DNA from: Stutzerimonas stutzeri
GTDB lineage: Bacteria > Pseudomonadota > Gammaproteobacteria > Pseudomonadales > Pseudomonadaceae
NCBI GenBank assembly: GCA_002345575.1
Contig: DDVX01000012.1
Coordinates: forward strand, 33,924 to 97,923
Direction of reading: 5' to 3'
Length of the DNA stretch: 64,000 bases
Positions within the stretch are counted from its first letter, which is position 1, and each line of letters opens with the position of its first letter. Shown here piece after piece: positions 8,368 to 17,257 of this stretch. Made by a program: the position numbers and the translations under genes. Under the pieces are notes generated by a model. It did not search any database and was not told the DNA's origin. It worked only from the letters and a program-made list of their open reading frames with translations.

Positions 8368-10044
8368 TTATTCAGCCCCTCTCGGCTGCAGGCGAGCCCT
8401 GCGCCATTGCCAGACGATCAGTATCAGCGTCGGTATGCCGAGCAGGGCCGTGACCAGGAAGAAATTGCTGTAGCCCAGACTCTCTACCATCACCCCTGAA
8501 TAACCACCGAGCAGCCGCGGCAGCAGCAGCATCAGCGAGCTGAGCAGCGCGTACTGGGTCGCCGAAAACTTGAGGTTGGTCAGGCTCGACAGATAGGCGA
8601 CAAAGGCGGTGGAGGCCAGGCCGCCGCTGAAGTTGTCGCAAGAAATGGTGACGATAAGCATCTGCAAGTCTGCGCCCATTTCCACCAGCAGCATGAACAT
8701 CAAATTGGTCGCCGCAGAAGCCGCACCGCCGATAAACAGAATCGGCAGGATACTGAAGCGCACGATCAAAAGGCCGCCGAAGGCCGCGCCCAGCAGCGTC
8801 ATGATTAGCCCGAATACCTTGCTGACGCTGGCGATCTCATCTTTGGTAAAACCTTGGTCGATGTAGAAAACGTTGGCCATCACGCCCATCACCGTGTCGG
8901 ACATCCGGTAGGTGGCGATCAACCCGAGCAACAGCAGCGCCTGCCAGCGATAGCGCACAATGAAGTCGGTAATCGGCGTCAACACCGGCCCCATCAAGAT
9001 ACGGCCGGGTGCCGACAGACACCCCCAGCAGATCAGCAGATACATGGTGCCGCGAGGCCAATAGCCGCCCCAGTAGGACTGGAACATGCCCGTTGTCGAG
9101 ACGATGAGAATTATCAGCACGATCACCGACACGGCTTGGTGCGCGAATTCGAAACGCTGCGGACGCTGTTTCTGTCCGGCCTGGCCGAGAATGTGTCGCA
9201 CCGGTACCAGTAGCGAGCGACCCAGTGGCGAAATGCTGCCGAGAATGAACAGTGCATAGAGCAATGCCCGTGGCCAGGCCTGGGCGATCATCGCGTTGAT
9301 CATCGCCGGCAGGGAAATCAGCAGCACCAGAAGCAGGCCAACGGCCGCCAGTTGATGGTTGAAGGTATAGAGCGGCGGCTCGTCGGGCAGCGGTGCGGCA
9401 GCAGGAGGCTCGGGAATCAGCAGGCTGGTGATGAAGCCCGGCACGATAAGCAGGGCGAAGATGAGGTAGGTCAGAGTCCAGGCGCTCTGGTCGTATTCCA
9501 AATTGCTCGAGCCCAGCCATTCAGCCAGAAACAGCGCGCCGGCACTGGCCAGCAGCATGGCGACGCGATAGCCGGTCATGTAGCTCGCCGCCAGCGTCGC
9601 CTGCAGCTTGTCCTCGGCGATCTCCAGGCGGTAGGCATCAATGGCGATGTCCTGGGTCGCCGAGGAAAACGCCACCACCACGGCCAGGGCGATGAGCATG
9701 GTCAGATTGGTCTGCGGGTTGCACAGCGCCATGCCCACCAGTCCGATGGCGATCAGCGCCTGCGACAGCACCAGCCAGGAACGGCGTCGTCCCAGGGCGC
9801 CAATCCACGGCAGGCGCCACTGGTCGAGCATTGGCGACCAGACCCATTTGAAAGCGTAGGCGAGGCTGATCCAGCTGGCGAAACCAATGGTTTCCCGCGA
9901 GACGCCGGCCTCGCGCAGCCACACCGACAGCGTTGAGAACACCAAGATCGCCGGTAATCCGGCGGCGAAGCCGAGGATCAGCAGCGTCAGCGAAGCGGGA
10001 CTGGCATAGGCGGCGAGTGCATCGCGCCAGGTTTCACGGGGCAT
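8368..10044 (-). CDS. ampG: AmpG muropeptide permease
   Basis: A 558-residue major-facilitator protein with about 14 predicted membrane segments. The N-terminus (SLTLLILGFAAGLPAILVFS, then LREAGVSRETIGFASW) and the SSATQDIAIDAYRLEI segment are hallmarks of AmpG, which imports GlcNAc-anhydroMurNAc peptides for cell-wall recycling and so influences AmpR-controlled beta-lactamase induction. The length is close to the long pseudomonad AmpG and longer than the E. coli protein. The mscS-type/ampG arrangement also fits the P. aeruginosa order. Confidence 0.92.
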   Translation of the reverse strand: MPRETWRDALAAYASPASLTLLILGFAAGLPAILVFSTLSVWLREAGVSRETIGFASWISLAYAFKWVWSPMLDQWRLPWIGALGRRRSWLVLSQALIAIGLVGMALCNPQTNLTMLIALAVVVAFSSATQDIAIDAYRLEIAEDKLQATLAASYMTGYRVAMLLASAGALFLAEWLGSSNLEYDQSAWTLTYLIFALLIVPGFITSLLIPEPPAAAPLPDEPPLYTFNHQLAAVGLLLVLLISLPAMINAMIAQAWPRALLYALFILGSISPLGRSLLVPVRHILGQAGQKQRPQRFEFAHQAVSVIVLIILIVSTTGMFQSYWGGYWPRGTMYLLICWGCLSAPGRILMGPVLTPITDFIVRYRWQALLLLGLIATYRMSDTVMGVMANVFYIDQGFTKDEIASVSKVFGLIMTLLGAAFGGLLIVRFSILPILFIGGAASAATNLMFMLLVEMGADLQMLIVTISCDNFSGGLASTAFVAYLSSLTNLKFSATQYALLSSLMLLLPRLLGGYSGVMVESLGYSNFFLVTALLGIPTLILIVWQWRRARLQPRGAE

Positions 10045-10085
10045 ACGGCAGCAATCTGTCAGGAAATGAGCATAAAGCGCGCACT

Positions 10086-10442
10086 CTACTCGCTGTGCTC
10101 GAAGGAATGCCAGCCGTGCCGACGTATGTCCACTCGGTCATTGATGATGGTCAGGCCTTCGGCGCGCAGGCGCTGCCGTTGTTCATGACCTGCTGCACTG
10201 CCTGGCGGCAGGCTCAGGCGTCCGCCGGCGGCAATAACTCGGTGCCAGGGCAGGCGAGTGTCGTCTGGCAGTTGCGACATCAGCCTTCCGACCCAGCGTG
10301 CGGCACGGCCAAGGCCAGCCATCGCAGCCAGTTCGCCATAGCTCACCACCTTTCCTTCCGGGATCTGCGCCATGACCAGATATACCGCCGCACGACGTGC
10401 CGCGGCATTCGCATCTGGCGGTAGCAGGGGTTGTTCGGACAT
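10086..10442 (-). CDS. Alkyltransferase-like DNA repair protein (Atl/YbaZ type)
   Basis: A 118-residue protein of the MGMT DNA-binding fold, starting MSEQPLLPPDANAAARR; the ATG follows AGGAAG on the minus strand. The active-site motif is PWHRV with Trp66, where O6-alkylguanine transferases have PCHRV. It therefore cannot accept an alkyl group and belongs to the alkyltransferase-like group, which binds O6-alkylguanine and hands the lesion to nucleotide excision repair. The recognition helix region GLGRAARWVGRLMSQLP is intact. It is divergent from the DUF481 gene. Confidence 0.9.
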   Translation of the reverse strand: MSEQPLLPPDANAAARRAAVYLVMAQIPEGKVVSYGELAAMAGLGRAARWVGRLMSQLPDDTRLPWHRVIAAGGRLSLPPGSAAGHEQRQRLRAEGLTIINDRVDIRRHGWHSFEHSE

Positions 10443-10565
10443 GGCAACGCTTCCTATGAACTTGGCATCCACCTGACGGTCAGTGCTTGCTGTGACTACA
10501 GGCATAAGGATAATGCGGCCCTTCAATGGCTCGTTGAGCCCCATCGATCAGAACCCAGTACCTCT

Positions 10566-11570
10566 ATGTTTTCCAGAATCCTGTTGTGCACGGCCCTCAC
10601 CGCGCTGTCGCTACCATCGCTTGCCGATACCGTCTGGCTGAAGAACGGTGATCGCCTGACCGGCAAGATCAGTGTCATGGATGGCGGCAAGCTGCTGCTC
10701 GAAACCGAATACGGCGGCTCAATTCCGCTGAAGTGGAAAAGCATCGCCACATTGGAAAGCGACCAGAAACTGCTGATTAAGCAGGATCAGGTTAGCGGCG
10801 AAGTAGTTCAGTCGCTACAGGCGAGCGATGACGGCAAGGTAACTCTCGCCAATGGCGCCGCGCCTCGTACTGTGGAGCTGGCGAGTATCTCGCAAATCAT
10901 CCATCCCAAGCCGCTGATTCAGGACCTTACCTGGAAGGGCAACATCGACGTGGCGATGGACTATAAGCGCGCCGAAACTGACACCGATGACTATGACGTT
11001 TCGTTCGACACGAAGGCGCGGCATGGCCTCTGGCGACACAACGGCAACGGCAGCTATAACCGTGAATACCGCGATGGCGTGACGGTTACCGACAACTGGG
11101 ATGCCGAATACGCGCTCGACCGATTCATCGACGACAACTGGTTCTGGCAGGGCCGCCTGAATTACAAACGCGATCAAATCGAGGATGTGCGTCGCCAACG
11201 CACCATAGGTACGGGTCCGGGTTACCAGTTCTGGGACAACGAGCTGGGCGCATTCTCACTGGCTTCACTGATCAACCGCAGCGACTATGAATATGCCGAT
11301 GGCAGCAAGGATGAGTTCTTTTTGGCCGCCATGAAGTGGGATTACAACCGCTATCTTGTGGGCAAGACCTTCGAGCTGTTCAGCTCCGGCGAAATCGGCA
11401 AGCCCTTGGAAGGCGTGGCCGATTACGCGCTGGATGCTGAAGTCGGTCTGCGCTACAAGGTGACCGACTGGGCTTCGCTGAACATGAAGGCCGAGCGGGA
11501 TATCGTCAGCGGTGCTGAGAGCGAAACCGATGAAACCCGCTACTCCATTGGTTTTGGGGTGGGCTGGTAG
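10566..11570 (+). CDS. DUF481 family outer-membrane protein (YdiY-like)
   Basis: A 334-residue exported protein. The ATG at 10566 begins a clear signal peptide (MFSRILLCTALTALSLPSLA, cleavage before DTVW). The mature N-terminus WLKNGDRLTGKISVMDGGKL is the usual start of DUF481 proteins and repeats an SH3-like small beta unit. The rest is rich in alternating aromatic/polar beta strands (DFWF-type turns, final GFGVGW) as expected for a beta barrel in the outer membrane. Its role is unknown in the family; it may help under acid or salt stress. Confidence 0.85.
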   Translation: MFSRILLCTALTALSLPSLADTVWLKNGDRLTGKISVMDGGKLLLETEYGGSIPLKWKSIATLESDQKLLIKQDQVSGEVVQSLQASDDGKVTLANGAAPRTVELASISQIIHPKPLIQDLTWKGNIDVAMDYKRAETDTDDYDVSFDTKARHGLWRHNGNGSYNREYRDGVTVTDNWDAEYALDRFIDDNWFWQGRLNYKRDQIEDVRRQRTIGTGPGYQFWDNELGAFSLASLINRSDYEYADGSKDEFFLAAMKWDYNRYLVGKTFELFSSGEIGKPLEGVADYALDAEVGLRYKVTDWASLNMKAERDIVSGAESETDETRYSIGFGVGW

Positions 11571-11602
11571 TAGCGTCAGGCCAAAAGCTGCAAGCTGCAG
11601 TA

Positions 11603-11618
11603 AAAGCGCCGGGCTTTC
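11603..11618. terminator. Weak hairpin between converging genes
   Basis: AAAGC-GCCGG-GCTTT followed by a pyrimidine-rich tail TCTCT. It lies between the DUF481 gene and the converging SDR gene. The stem is short, so termination is uncertain. Confidence 0.35.
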
Positions 11619-11638
11619 TCTGCTTTGTAGTTGCTCTC

Positions 11639-12397
11639 TCAGAGGCGCAGCCCGCCGTCCAACTCCAGGATACGGCCGGTGAAGTAATCGTTCTCGAAGA
11701 TGTAGGCCACCGAGTGGGCGATCTCCACCGGCTTGCCCAGACGCTGCAGGGGGATGCCGGCGGTCATCTTCGCCAGCGCTTCGGGTTTCATGCTGGCGAC
11801 CATCTCGGTCTCGATCATGCCAGGCGCCACGCCCGCCACGCGGATGCCGTAACGTGCCAGCTCCCTGGCCCAGACCACGGTGTCAGCGGCGACACCGGCC
11901 TTGGCGGCGGAGTAGTTGGCCTGGCCCATATTGCCGGCGCGGGAAATCGACGAAATGTTGATGATCGCGCCCTCACGCTTGAGCTCAACCATCTTGGCTG
12001 CCACCTCTCGAGTGCAGAGGAAAACGCCGGTCAGATTGACGTCAATCACTGACTGCCACTGCGCCAGGCTCATCTTCGACAGCTCGCCATCCTTGACCTT
12101 GATCGTCAGGCCATCGCGCAGGATGCCGGCATTGTTGACCAGACCATCGAGCCCAGCGAAGTCTTCGCTGACCTGATTCACCATGCGGCTGACCTGATCC
12201 TCGTCGGCGACATTGCACAGATAGGCGCGCGCCTCACCGCCTGCCTGTTTGCAGGCCTGGACCGCTTCATCAAGGCGTTCCTGGTTAAGGTCGACCAGTG
12301 CCAGGCGTGCACCTTTGGCAGCTAGGTATTCGCCCATCGCGCGTCCCAGGCCCTGGCCGCCGCCGGTAATGATGATGACCTTGTCTTTGAGCTGCAT
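11639..12397 (-). CDS. Short-chain dehydrogenase/reductase, FabG-like
   Basis: A 252-residue classical SDR. TGGGQGLG (residues 11-18) is the NAD(P)-binding loop, NNAG the structural motif, and the catalytic Ser-Tyr-Lys lies in NISSISRAGNMGQANYSAAKAG. The C-terminus (GRILELDGGLRL) is FabG-like, but an extra charged insertion (TIKVKDGELSKMSLAQW) is typical of a separate pseudomonad group annotated only as SDR oxidoreductase. The substrate is unknown. It is divergent from the flavin-oxidase-like gene. Confidence 0.9.
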   Translation of the reverse strand: MQLKDKVIIITGGGQGLGRAMGEYLAAKGARLALVDLNQERLDEAVQACKQAGGEARAYLCNVADEDQVSRMVNQVSEDFAGLDGLVNNAGILRDGLTIKVKDGELSKMSLAQWQSVIDVNLTGVFLCTREVAAKMVELKREGAIINISSISRAGNMGQANYSAAKAGVAADTVVWARELARYGIRVAGVAPGMIETEMVASMKPEALAKMTAGIPLQRLGKPVEIAHSVAYIFENDYFTGRILELDGGLRL

Positions 12398-12492
12398 GCC
12401 AATCTCCCGTTTTTATAACTGATGCGTATCGCGATGCCTTCGGGAGGCGGGTTATGCTGGCGCGCTCGAGCCAGCAGTCCAGGAGCCCAAAG

Positions 12493-13197
12493 GTGAGCGC
12501 AGAAGCCGTCAAGAATGCCCGACTATTACTACTCAAGGAATACCGGGGCGTACTCTCGACACACTCCCTGGCGATGCCAGGTTTTCCCTTCGGTTCGGTC
12601 GTTCCCTATTGCCTGAACGAGGATGGTTGGCCGCTGATACTGATCAGCCGAATTGCCCAGCACACCCGCAATCTCAAGGCCGACCCACACTGCTCGCTGC
12701 TGGTGTCCGAGCGTGACGCCGCCGACGTGCAGCTCAACGGCCGCCTTACGCTCATGGCCGAAGCGCTGCAATTGGATGGGTCGCAGTCGGTCGAGCATGC
12801 GGCTGAGCGCTACTACCGCTACTTCCCCGAGTCCCGCGACTACCATCGTGTGCACGATTTCGATTTCTGGGTCTTGCAGCCGGTGCGCTGGCGCTTCATT
12901 GGTGGTTTCGGCGCCATTCATTGGCTGGAGCAGGCCGCGCGGGCCAATCCCTTTGCCGGTGCCGAGGGCGGCGAGGGCGGTATGCTCGAACACATGAACG
13001 ACGATCATGCAGCGGCGATCGCGCATTACGTCGAGCAGGCCGGGTTGCCGGCCATAGCCGAAGCCCGAATGGTAGGAATTGATGCCGAAGGCTTCCACCT
13101 GCGAATCGGGCAGGCGATCCACTGGCTGCCATTTCCGTCGGCGTGCTCGACTGCCATGGAAGTTCGTCAGGCTCTGGTAGCCATGACACGCACCTGA
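12493..13197 (+). CDS. Pyridoxamine-oxidase-like protein with DUF2470 (HugZ family)
   Basis: A 234-residue protein; GTG at 12493 is chosen because AGGAG lies 7 bases upstream. Residues about 5-150 form the split-barrel flavin-binding fold (RGVLSTHSLAMPGFPFGSVVPY, then ISRIAQHTRNLKADPHCSLLV). The C-terminal 80 residues are a DUF2470 domain starting MLEHMNDDHAAAIAHYVEQAG. This two-domain layout is that of HugZ/HutZ, which bind heme and in some bacteria degrade it. Whether this one binds heme, F420 or FMN is not shown by sequence. Confidence 0.83.
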   Translation: MSAEAVKNARLLLLKEYRGVLSTHSLAMPGFPFGSVVPYCLNEDGWPLILISRIAQHTRNLKADPHCSLLVSERDAADVQLNGRLTLMAEALQLDGSQSVEHAAERYYRYFPESRDYHRVHDFDFWVLQPVRWRFIGGFGAIHWLEQAARANPFAGAEGGEGGMLEHMNDDHAAAIAHYVEQAGLPAIAEARMVGIDAEGFHLRIGQAIHWLPFPSACSTAMEVRQALVAMTRT

Positions 13198-13335
13198 TTC
13201 AGGCTGGCTTCAGTTTCATCCGCTACTTTACGGCGAATAATCCGGTTACAGCCTGCTCGTCAGCCGGCTTGAATTCGTTGTCGAGCACCATCATCTACAC
13301 AGTATCGGAAGTCGCTCTTCCACCAAGGACTCTTG

Positions 13336-13800
13336 ATGAGAATTTTTCTACTGCTGTTTCTCCTGTTCCCTCTGGCCGAGCTGGCCCTGCTGATCCAAGT
13401 CGGTGGCTCTATTGGCGTGCTGGGAACCATCCTACTGCTGGTGCTCAGTGGTCTGGGCGGCCTCCTGCTGATGCGCTTTGCTGGTTTTACCACCGCCTGG
13501 CGTGCTCGTGAGCGGCTGGCGCGGGGCGAGTTGCCAGAGCGTGAAATGCTTCAGGGCATGATGATGGTCGTCGCTGGTGGCCTGTTGTTTCTGCCGGGCT
13601 TTCTCAGCGACATTGTCGGCCTGCTGCTGCTGTTCCCGCCGTCGCGCAAACTATTTCTGGGTGTGCTCGGTCGTCGCGCTGAGGCCCAGGCGCAGCGTCG
13701 CCGTGCCTTCGCCGATGACCTTCGCCGGCAACATGAGCAGTCAACCGGCGCTCAGCGCCCGAATGTGATTGAGGGTGAGTGGGAGCGTCGCGACAAATGA
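13336..13800 (+). CDS. fxsA: FxsA family membrane protein
   Basis: A 154-residue protein with hydrophobic segments at about residues 3-20, 27-48 and 75-100 and a charged C-terminal tail (RRAEAQAQRRRAFADDLRR). The sequence (LLLFLLFPLAELALLIQVG, then GLLFLPGFLSDIVGLLLLFPP) is typical FxsA, named in E. coli for suppression of F exclusion of phage T7. An ATG directly follows an in-frame TTG; ATG at 13336 is preferred, with AAGGA upstream. It precedes groESL as in other Pseudomonas. Confidence 0.92.
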   Translation: MRIFLLLFLLFPLAELALLIQVGGSIGVLGTILLLVLSGLGGLLLMRFAGFTTAWRARERLARGELPEREMLQGMMMVVAGGLLFLPGFLSDIVGLLLLFPPSRKLFLGVLGRRAEAQAQRRRAFADDLRRQHEQSTGAQRPNVIEGEWERRDK

Positions 13801-13873
13801 CGCGAACGTCGATTCGCGGTGCATGCGCAGGCATGTGCTGCACTTTCCAGCTGCAAAAAAATGCTGGCTGGCC

Positions 13874-13900
13874 CTTGAAATCATTTTCCCCGCCCGCATG
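13874..13900 (+). promoter_or_regulatory. Heat-shock (sigma-32 type) promoter for groESL
   Basis: CTTGAAA (13874-13880) and CCCGCATG (13893-13900) are 12 bases apart, close to the sigma-32 pattern CTTGAA / CCCCAT. The site lies about 145 bases before groES in an otherwise empty 245-base interval, where a heat-shock promoter is expected. The downstream leader is GC-rich (GCGGCCCGCATTGCGGGCCGC hairpin region near 13950). Confidence 0.65.
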
Positions 13901-14045
13901 TAGCGGTCACCGCAAGGTCGCTGTCGCATTTTGACAGTCCGTTTTCTGCGGCCCGCATTGCGGGCCGCAACCGGCACCGCCGGAATTTGCCAACCCGCCG
14001 ATGAAATGCATCGGCATGGAACCACTCTGTTAGGAGAGATCGACA

Positions 14046-14339
14046 ATGAAGCTTCGTCCTCTGCATGACCGCGTCGTAATCCGTCGCAGCGAAGAAGAAA
14101 CCAAGACCGCAGGCGGTATCGTCCTGCCGGGCTCCGCTGCCGAGAAGCCGAATCAGGGCGAAATCGTTGCTGTAGGCACCGGCCGTGTGCTGGACAACGG
14201 TGAAGTGCGCGCACTGGCCGTCAAGGTCGGTGACAAGGTGGTATTCGGCCCTTACTCCGGCAGCAACACCGTCAAGGTCGACGGTGAAGACCTGCTGGTG
14301 ATGAGCGAGAACGAAATCCTCGCCGTCGTCGAAGCCTGA
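14046..14339 (+). CDS. groES: Co-chaperonin GroES
   Basis: A 97-residue 10-kDa chaperonin: MKLRPLHDRVVIRRSEEE, mobile loop TAGGIVLPGSAAEKP, and C-terminal DLLVMSENEILAVVE. It caps the GroEL ring during ATP-driven protein folding in the cytoplasm. The start has a strong AGGAGA site. It is co-transcribed with groEL, 47 bases downstream. Confidence 0.98.
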   Translation: MKLRPLHDRVVIRRSEEETKTAGGIVLPGSAAEKPNQGEIVAVGTGRVLDNGEVRALAVKVGDKVVFGPYSGSNTVKVDGEDLLVMSENEILAVVEA

Positions 14340-14386
14340 TTACTGCGCGAATCTCCAACCCATTCAAGAATTGAGGAACAATCAAA

Positions 14387-16033
14387 ATGGCTGCTAAAGA
14401 AGTCAAGTTCGGCGACTCCGCTCGCAAGAAGATGCTGGTTGGCGTAAACGTCCTGGCCGACGCGGTAAAAGCGACCCTCGGCCCGAAAGGCCGTAACGTG
14501 GTACTGGAAAAGAGCTTCGGCGCTCCTGCGATTACTAAGGACGGCGTCTCCGTCGCCAAGGAAATCGAGCTGAAGGATCGTTTCGAGAACATGGGCGCAC
14601 AGCTGGTCAAAGACGTAGCCTCCAAGGCCAACGACGAAGCCGGTGACGGCACCACTACTGCGACCGTTCTGGCTCAGGCCATCGTCAACGAAGGCCTGAA
14701 GGCCGTTGCCGCTGGCATGAACCCGATGGACCTCAAGCGCGGTATCGACAAGGCTACTATCGCCATCGTTGCCGAGCTGAAGAACCTGGCCAAGCCTTGC
14801 GCCGACTTCAAGGCCATCGCTCAGGTTGGCACCATCTCCGCCAACTCCGACTCCTCCATCGGTGACATCATCGCCGAAGCCATGGAGAAAGTTGGCAAGG
14901 AAGGCGTGATCACCGTTGAAGAAGGCTCGGGCCTGGAAAACGAACTGTCCGTCGTAGAAGGCATGCAGTTCGACCGTGGCTACCTGTCCCCGTACTTCAT
15001 CAACAAGCCGGACACCATGGTTGCCGAGCTGGAAAGCCCGCTGCTGCTGCTGGTCGACAAGAAGATCTCCAACATCCGTGAGCTGCTGCCGGTGCTGGAA
15101 GCCGTTGCCAAGTCCGGCCGTCCGCTGCTGATCGTTGCCGAAGACGTCGAAGGCGAAGCCCTGGCGACTCTGGTTGTGAACAACATGCGCGGCATCGTCA
15201 AGGTTGCTGCGGTCAAGGCGCCAGGCTTCGGCGATCGCCGCAAGGCCATGCTGCAAGACCTGGCTATCCTGACCGGCGCTACTGTGATTTCCGAAGAAGT
15301 CGGCCTGAGCCTGGAAACTGCTACCCTGGAACACCTGGGTAACGCCAAGCGCGTTGTGCTGAACAAGGAAAACACCACCATCATCGATGGTGCTGGCCAG
15401 CAGGCGGACATCGAATCCCGCGTTGCGCAGATCCGCAAGCAGGTCGAAGACACCACCTCCGACTACGACAAAGAGAAGCTGCAAGAGCGTCTGGCCAAGC
15501 TGGCCGGCGGTGTTGCCGTGATCAAGGTCGGTGCCGGTACCGAAGTCGAGATGAAAGAGAAGAAGGCTCGCGTCGAAGACGCCCTGCACGCTACCCGTGC
15601 AGCCGTCGAAGAAGGCGTGGTACCTGGCGGCGGTGTCGCTCTGGTGCGCGCGCTGCAGGCCATCTCCGAGCTCAAGGGCGACAACGAAGACCAGAACGTC
15701 GGTATCGCACTGCTGCGTCGCGCTGTCGAAGCTCCGCTGCGTCAGATCGTTGCCAACGCTGGTGGTGAGCCGAGCGTAGTGGTCGACAAGGTCAAGCAGG
15801 GCGAAGGCAACTACGGCTTCAACGCTGCGTCCGACACCTATGGCGACATGATCGAGATGGGTATCCTCGATCCGGCCAAGGTGACTCGTTCCGCGCTGCA
15901 GGCTGCGGCATCCATCGGCGGTCTGATGGTTACTACCGAAGCCATGGTTGCCGAGAGCGCTGACGACAAGGCTCCGGCAATGCCTGATATGGGCGGCATG
16001 GGCGGTATGGGTGGCATGGGCGGCATGATGTAA
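14387..16033 (+). CDS. groEL: Chaperonin GroEL
   Basis: A 548-residue 60-kDa chaperonin, of standard length. Seen: N-terminal AAKEVKFGDSARKKML, ATP-binding GDGTTTATVLAQ, apical domain, and the C-terminal GGM-repeat tail. It forms the double-ring folding chamber with GroES. Codon use is strongly biased to optimal codons, as expected of a very highly expressed gene; this bias also creates long open frames on the opposite strand that are not genes. A strong terminator follows. Confidence 0.99.
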   Translation: MAAKEVKFGDSARKKMLVGVNVLADAVKATLGPKGRNVVLEKSFGAPAITKDGVSVAKEIELKDRFENMGAQLVKDVASKANDEAGDGTTTATVLAQAIVNEGLKAVAAGMNPMDLKRGIDKATIAIVAELKNLAKPCADFKAIAQVGTISANSDSSIGDIIAEAMEKVGKEGVITVEEGSGLENELSVVEGMQFDRGYLSPYFINKPDTMVAELESPLLLLVDKKISNIRELLPVLEAVAKSGRPLLIVAEDVEGEALATLVVNNMRGIVKVAAVKAPGFGDRRKAMLQDLAILTGATVISEEVGLSLETATLEHLGNAKRVVLNKENTTIIDGAGQQADIESRVAQIRKQVEDTTSDYDKEKLQERLAKLAGGVAVIKVGAGTEVEMKEKKARVEDALHATRAAVEEGVVPGGGVALVRALQAISELKGDNEDQNVGIALLRRAVEAPLRQIVANAGGEPSVVVDKVKQGEGNYGFNAASDTYGDMIEMGILDPAKVTRSALQAAASIGGLMVTTEAMVAESADDKAPAMPDMGGMGGMGGMGGMM

Positions 16034-16050
16034 CTCAGCCCCCGCTACAC

Positions 16051-16080
16051 AAAAAACCCCGAGCTTGCTCGGGGTTTTTT
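16051..16080 (+). terminator. groESL terminator
   Basis: AAAAAACCCCGAGC, a short TT centre, then GCTCGGGGTTTTTT: a 14-bp near-perfect stem with T run, 18 bases after the groEL stop. Confidence 0.92.
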
Positions 16081-16129
16081 ATTTTCGGGCTTACTACGCA
16101 GTCGCAAGTTGCGCGGCTAACGAGCACAA

Positions 16130-16166
16130 AAAAAGCCCGATTGGACACTGTCCGATCGGGCTTTTT
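16130..16166 (-). terminator. Terminator of the alkene reductase gene
   Basis: AAAAAGCCCGAT and ATCGGGCTTTTT enclose an inner GGACA-C-TGTCC stem, giving a long two-part hairpin with T runs on both strands. It lies just after the stop of the minus-strand alkene reductase gene and could also act as a second stop for groEL transcription. Confidence 0.85.
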
Positions 16167-16175
16167 CGTCAAGGA

Positions 16176-17225
16176 CTAGAGCGAAGGGTAGTCGGTATAT
16201 CCCTCTGGGCCCGGAGCGTAGAACAGCTGCGGGCGTGCTTCGTTGAGCGGTGCGTCCTGGCGCAGTCGCTCGGCCAGATCTGGATTGGCAATGTACGGCA
16301 CACCAAAGGCCACTGCATCAGCTTTGCCTTGAGCCAGCCAGGCGTTGCCCTGCGCTCTGTCGAAGCCTTCGTTGGCGATGTAGACGCCGCCGAAAATCTG
16401 CTTCAGTTGCGGGCCAAGGCTGTCTTCGCCGGCTTTCTCGCGGGTGCAGATAAAAGCGATGCCGCGCTTGCCCAATTCACGAGCGACATGGCCGAAGGTT
16501 TCGGCGCGGTTAGAGTCACCCATGTCATGGCTGTCGGCGCGGGGTGCCAGGTGCATGCCGACACGTCCTGCGCCCCAGACGCCAATCGCCGCATCAGTGA
16601 CTTCAAGCATCAGCCGTGCGCGATTTTCCAGTGAGCCGCCGTACTGGTCGGTACGCTGGTTGGTACTGTCCTGCAGGAACTGATCGAGCAGGTAGCCGTT
16701 GGCGCCGTGAATCTCCACGCCGTCGAAGCCGGCTTCCTTGGCATTCTCGGCACCCTTGCGATAGGCCTCGACGATGCCCGGGATTTCGCTGGTTTCCAGC
16801 GCGCGCGGGGTCTCGTAGCTTTTCTTTGGGCGCACCAGGCTGACATGACCGGCGGGCTGAATGGCGCTGGGTGCGACCGGCAGTTGACCATCGAGGTAGA
16901 GCGGGTCGGAGATACGCCCTACGTGCCAGAGCTGCAGCACGATCTTGCCGCCCTTGGCGTGTACGGCTTCGGTGATTTTCTTCCAGCCCTGCACCTGCTC
17001 GGCGGACCAGATGCCGGGAGTGTCGGGGTAGCCGACGCCCATAGGCGTCACGGAGGTTGCTTCGCTGATGATAAGGCCGGCGCCGGCGCGCTGGGCGTAG
17101 TACTCGAGCATCAGCTCACCCGGCACCCGGCCCGGCTCTGCGCGGCAGCGGGTGAGGGGCGCCATGATGATGCGGTTGGGCAGCTCTAGGTCGCCTATCC
17201 GGATGGGGTCGAAAAGTGTGGGCAT
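16176..17225 (-). CDS. Alkene reductase, Old Yellow Enzyme family (NemA/XenB-like)
   Basis: A 349-residue FMN-dependent ene-reductase. Seen: MAPLTRCRAEPGRVP, FMN/substrate site EATSVTPMGVGYP, HGANGYLLDQFLQDSTNQRTDQYGG-type catalytic region (His-X-X-Asn pair), and the C-terminal FMN phosphate-binding AFGVPYIANPDL. The family reduces activated alkenes, N-ethylmaleimide and nitro-esters with NADPH. It is directly downstream of an ArsR-type regulator gene (32-base gap), so induction by electrophiles is a reasonable inference. Confidence 0.93.
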   Translation of the reverse strand: MPTLFDPIRIGDLELPNRIIMAPLTRCRAEPGRVPGELMLEYYAQRAGAGLIISEATSVTPMGVGYPDTPGIWSAEQVQGWKKITEAVHAKGGKIVLQLWHVGRISDPLYLDGQLPVAPSAIQPAGHVSLVRPKKSYETPRALETSEIPGIVEAYRKGAENAKEAGFDGVEIHGANGYLLDQFLQDSTNQRTDQYGGSLENRARLMLEVTDAAIGVWGAGRVGMHLAPRADSHDMGDSNRAETFGHVARELGKRGIAFICTREKAGEDSLGPQLKQIFGGVYIANEGFDRAQGNAWLAQGKADAVAFGVPYIANPDLAERLRQDAPLNEARPQLFYAPGPEGYTDYPSL

Positions 17226-17257
17226 AGCAATACCGCTCCTCTATTAGTGCAAAAAAT

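Noticed and set aside
14252..15589. Long minus-strand open frame (445 codons) opposite groEL
   Set aside because: It is a shadow of groEL's biased codons; no family similarity or ribosome site.
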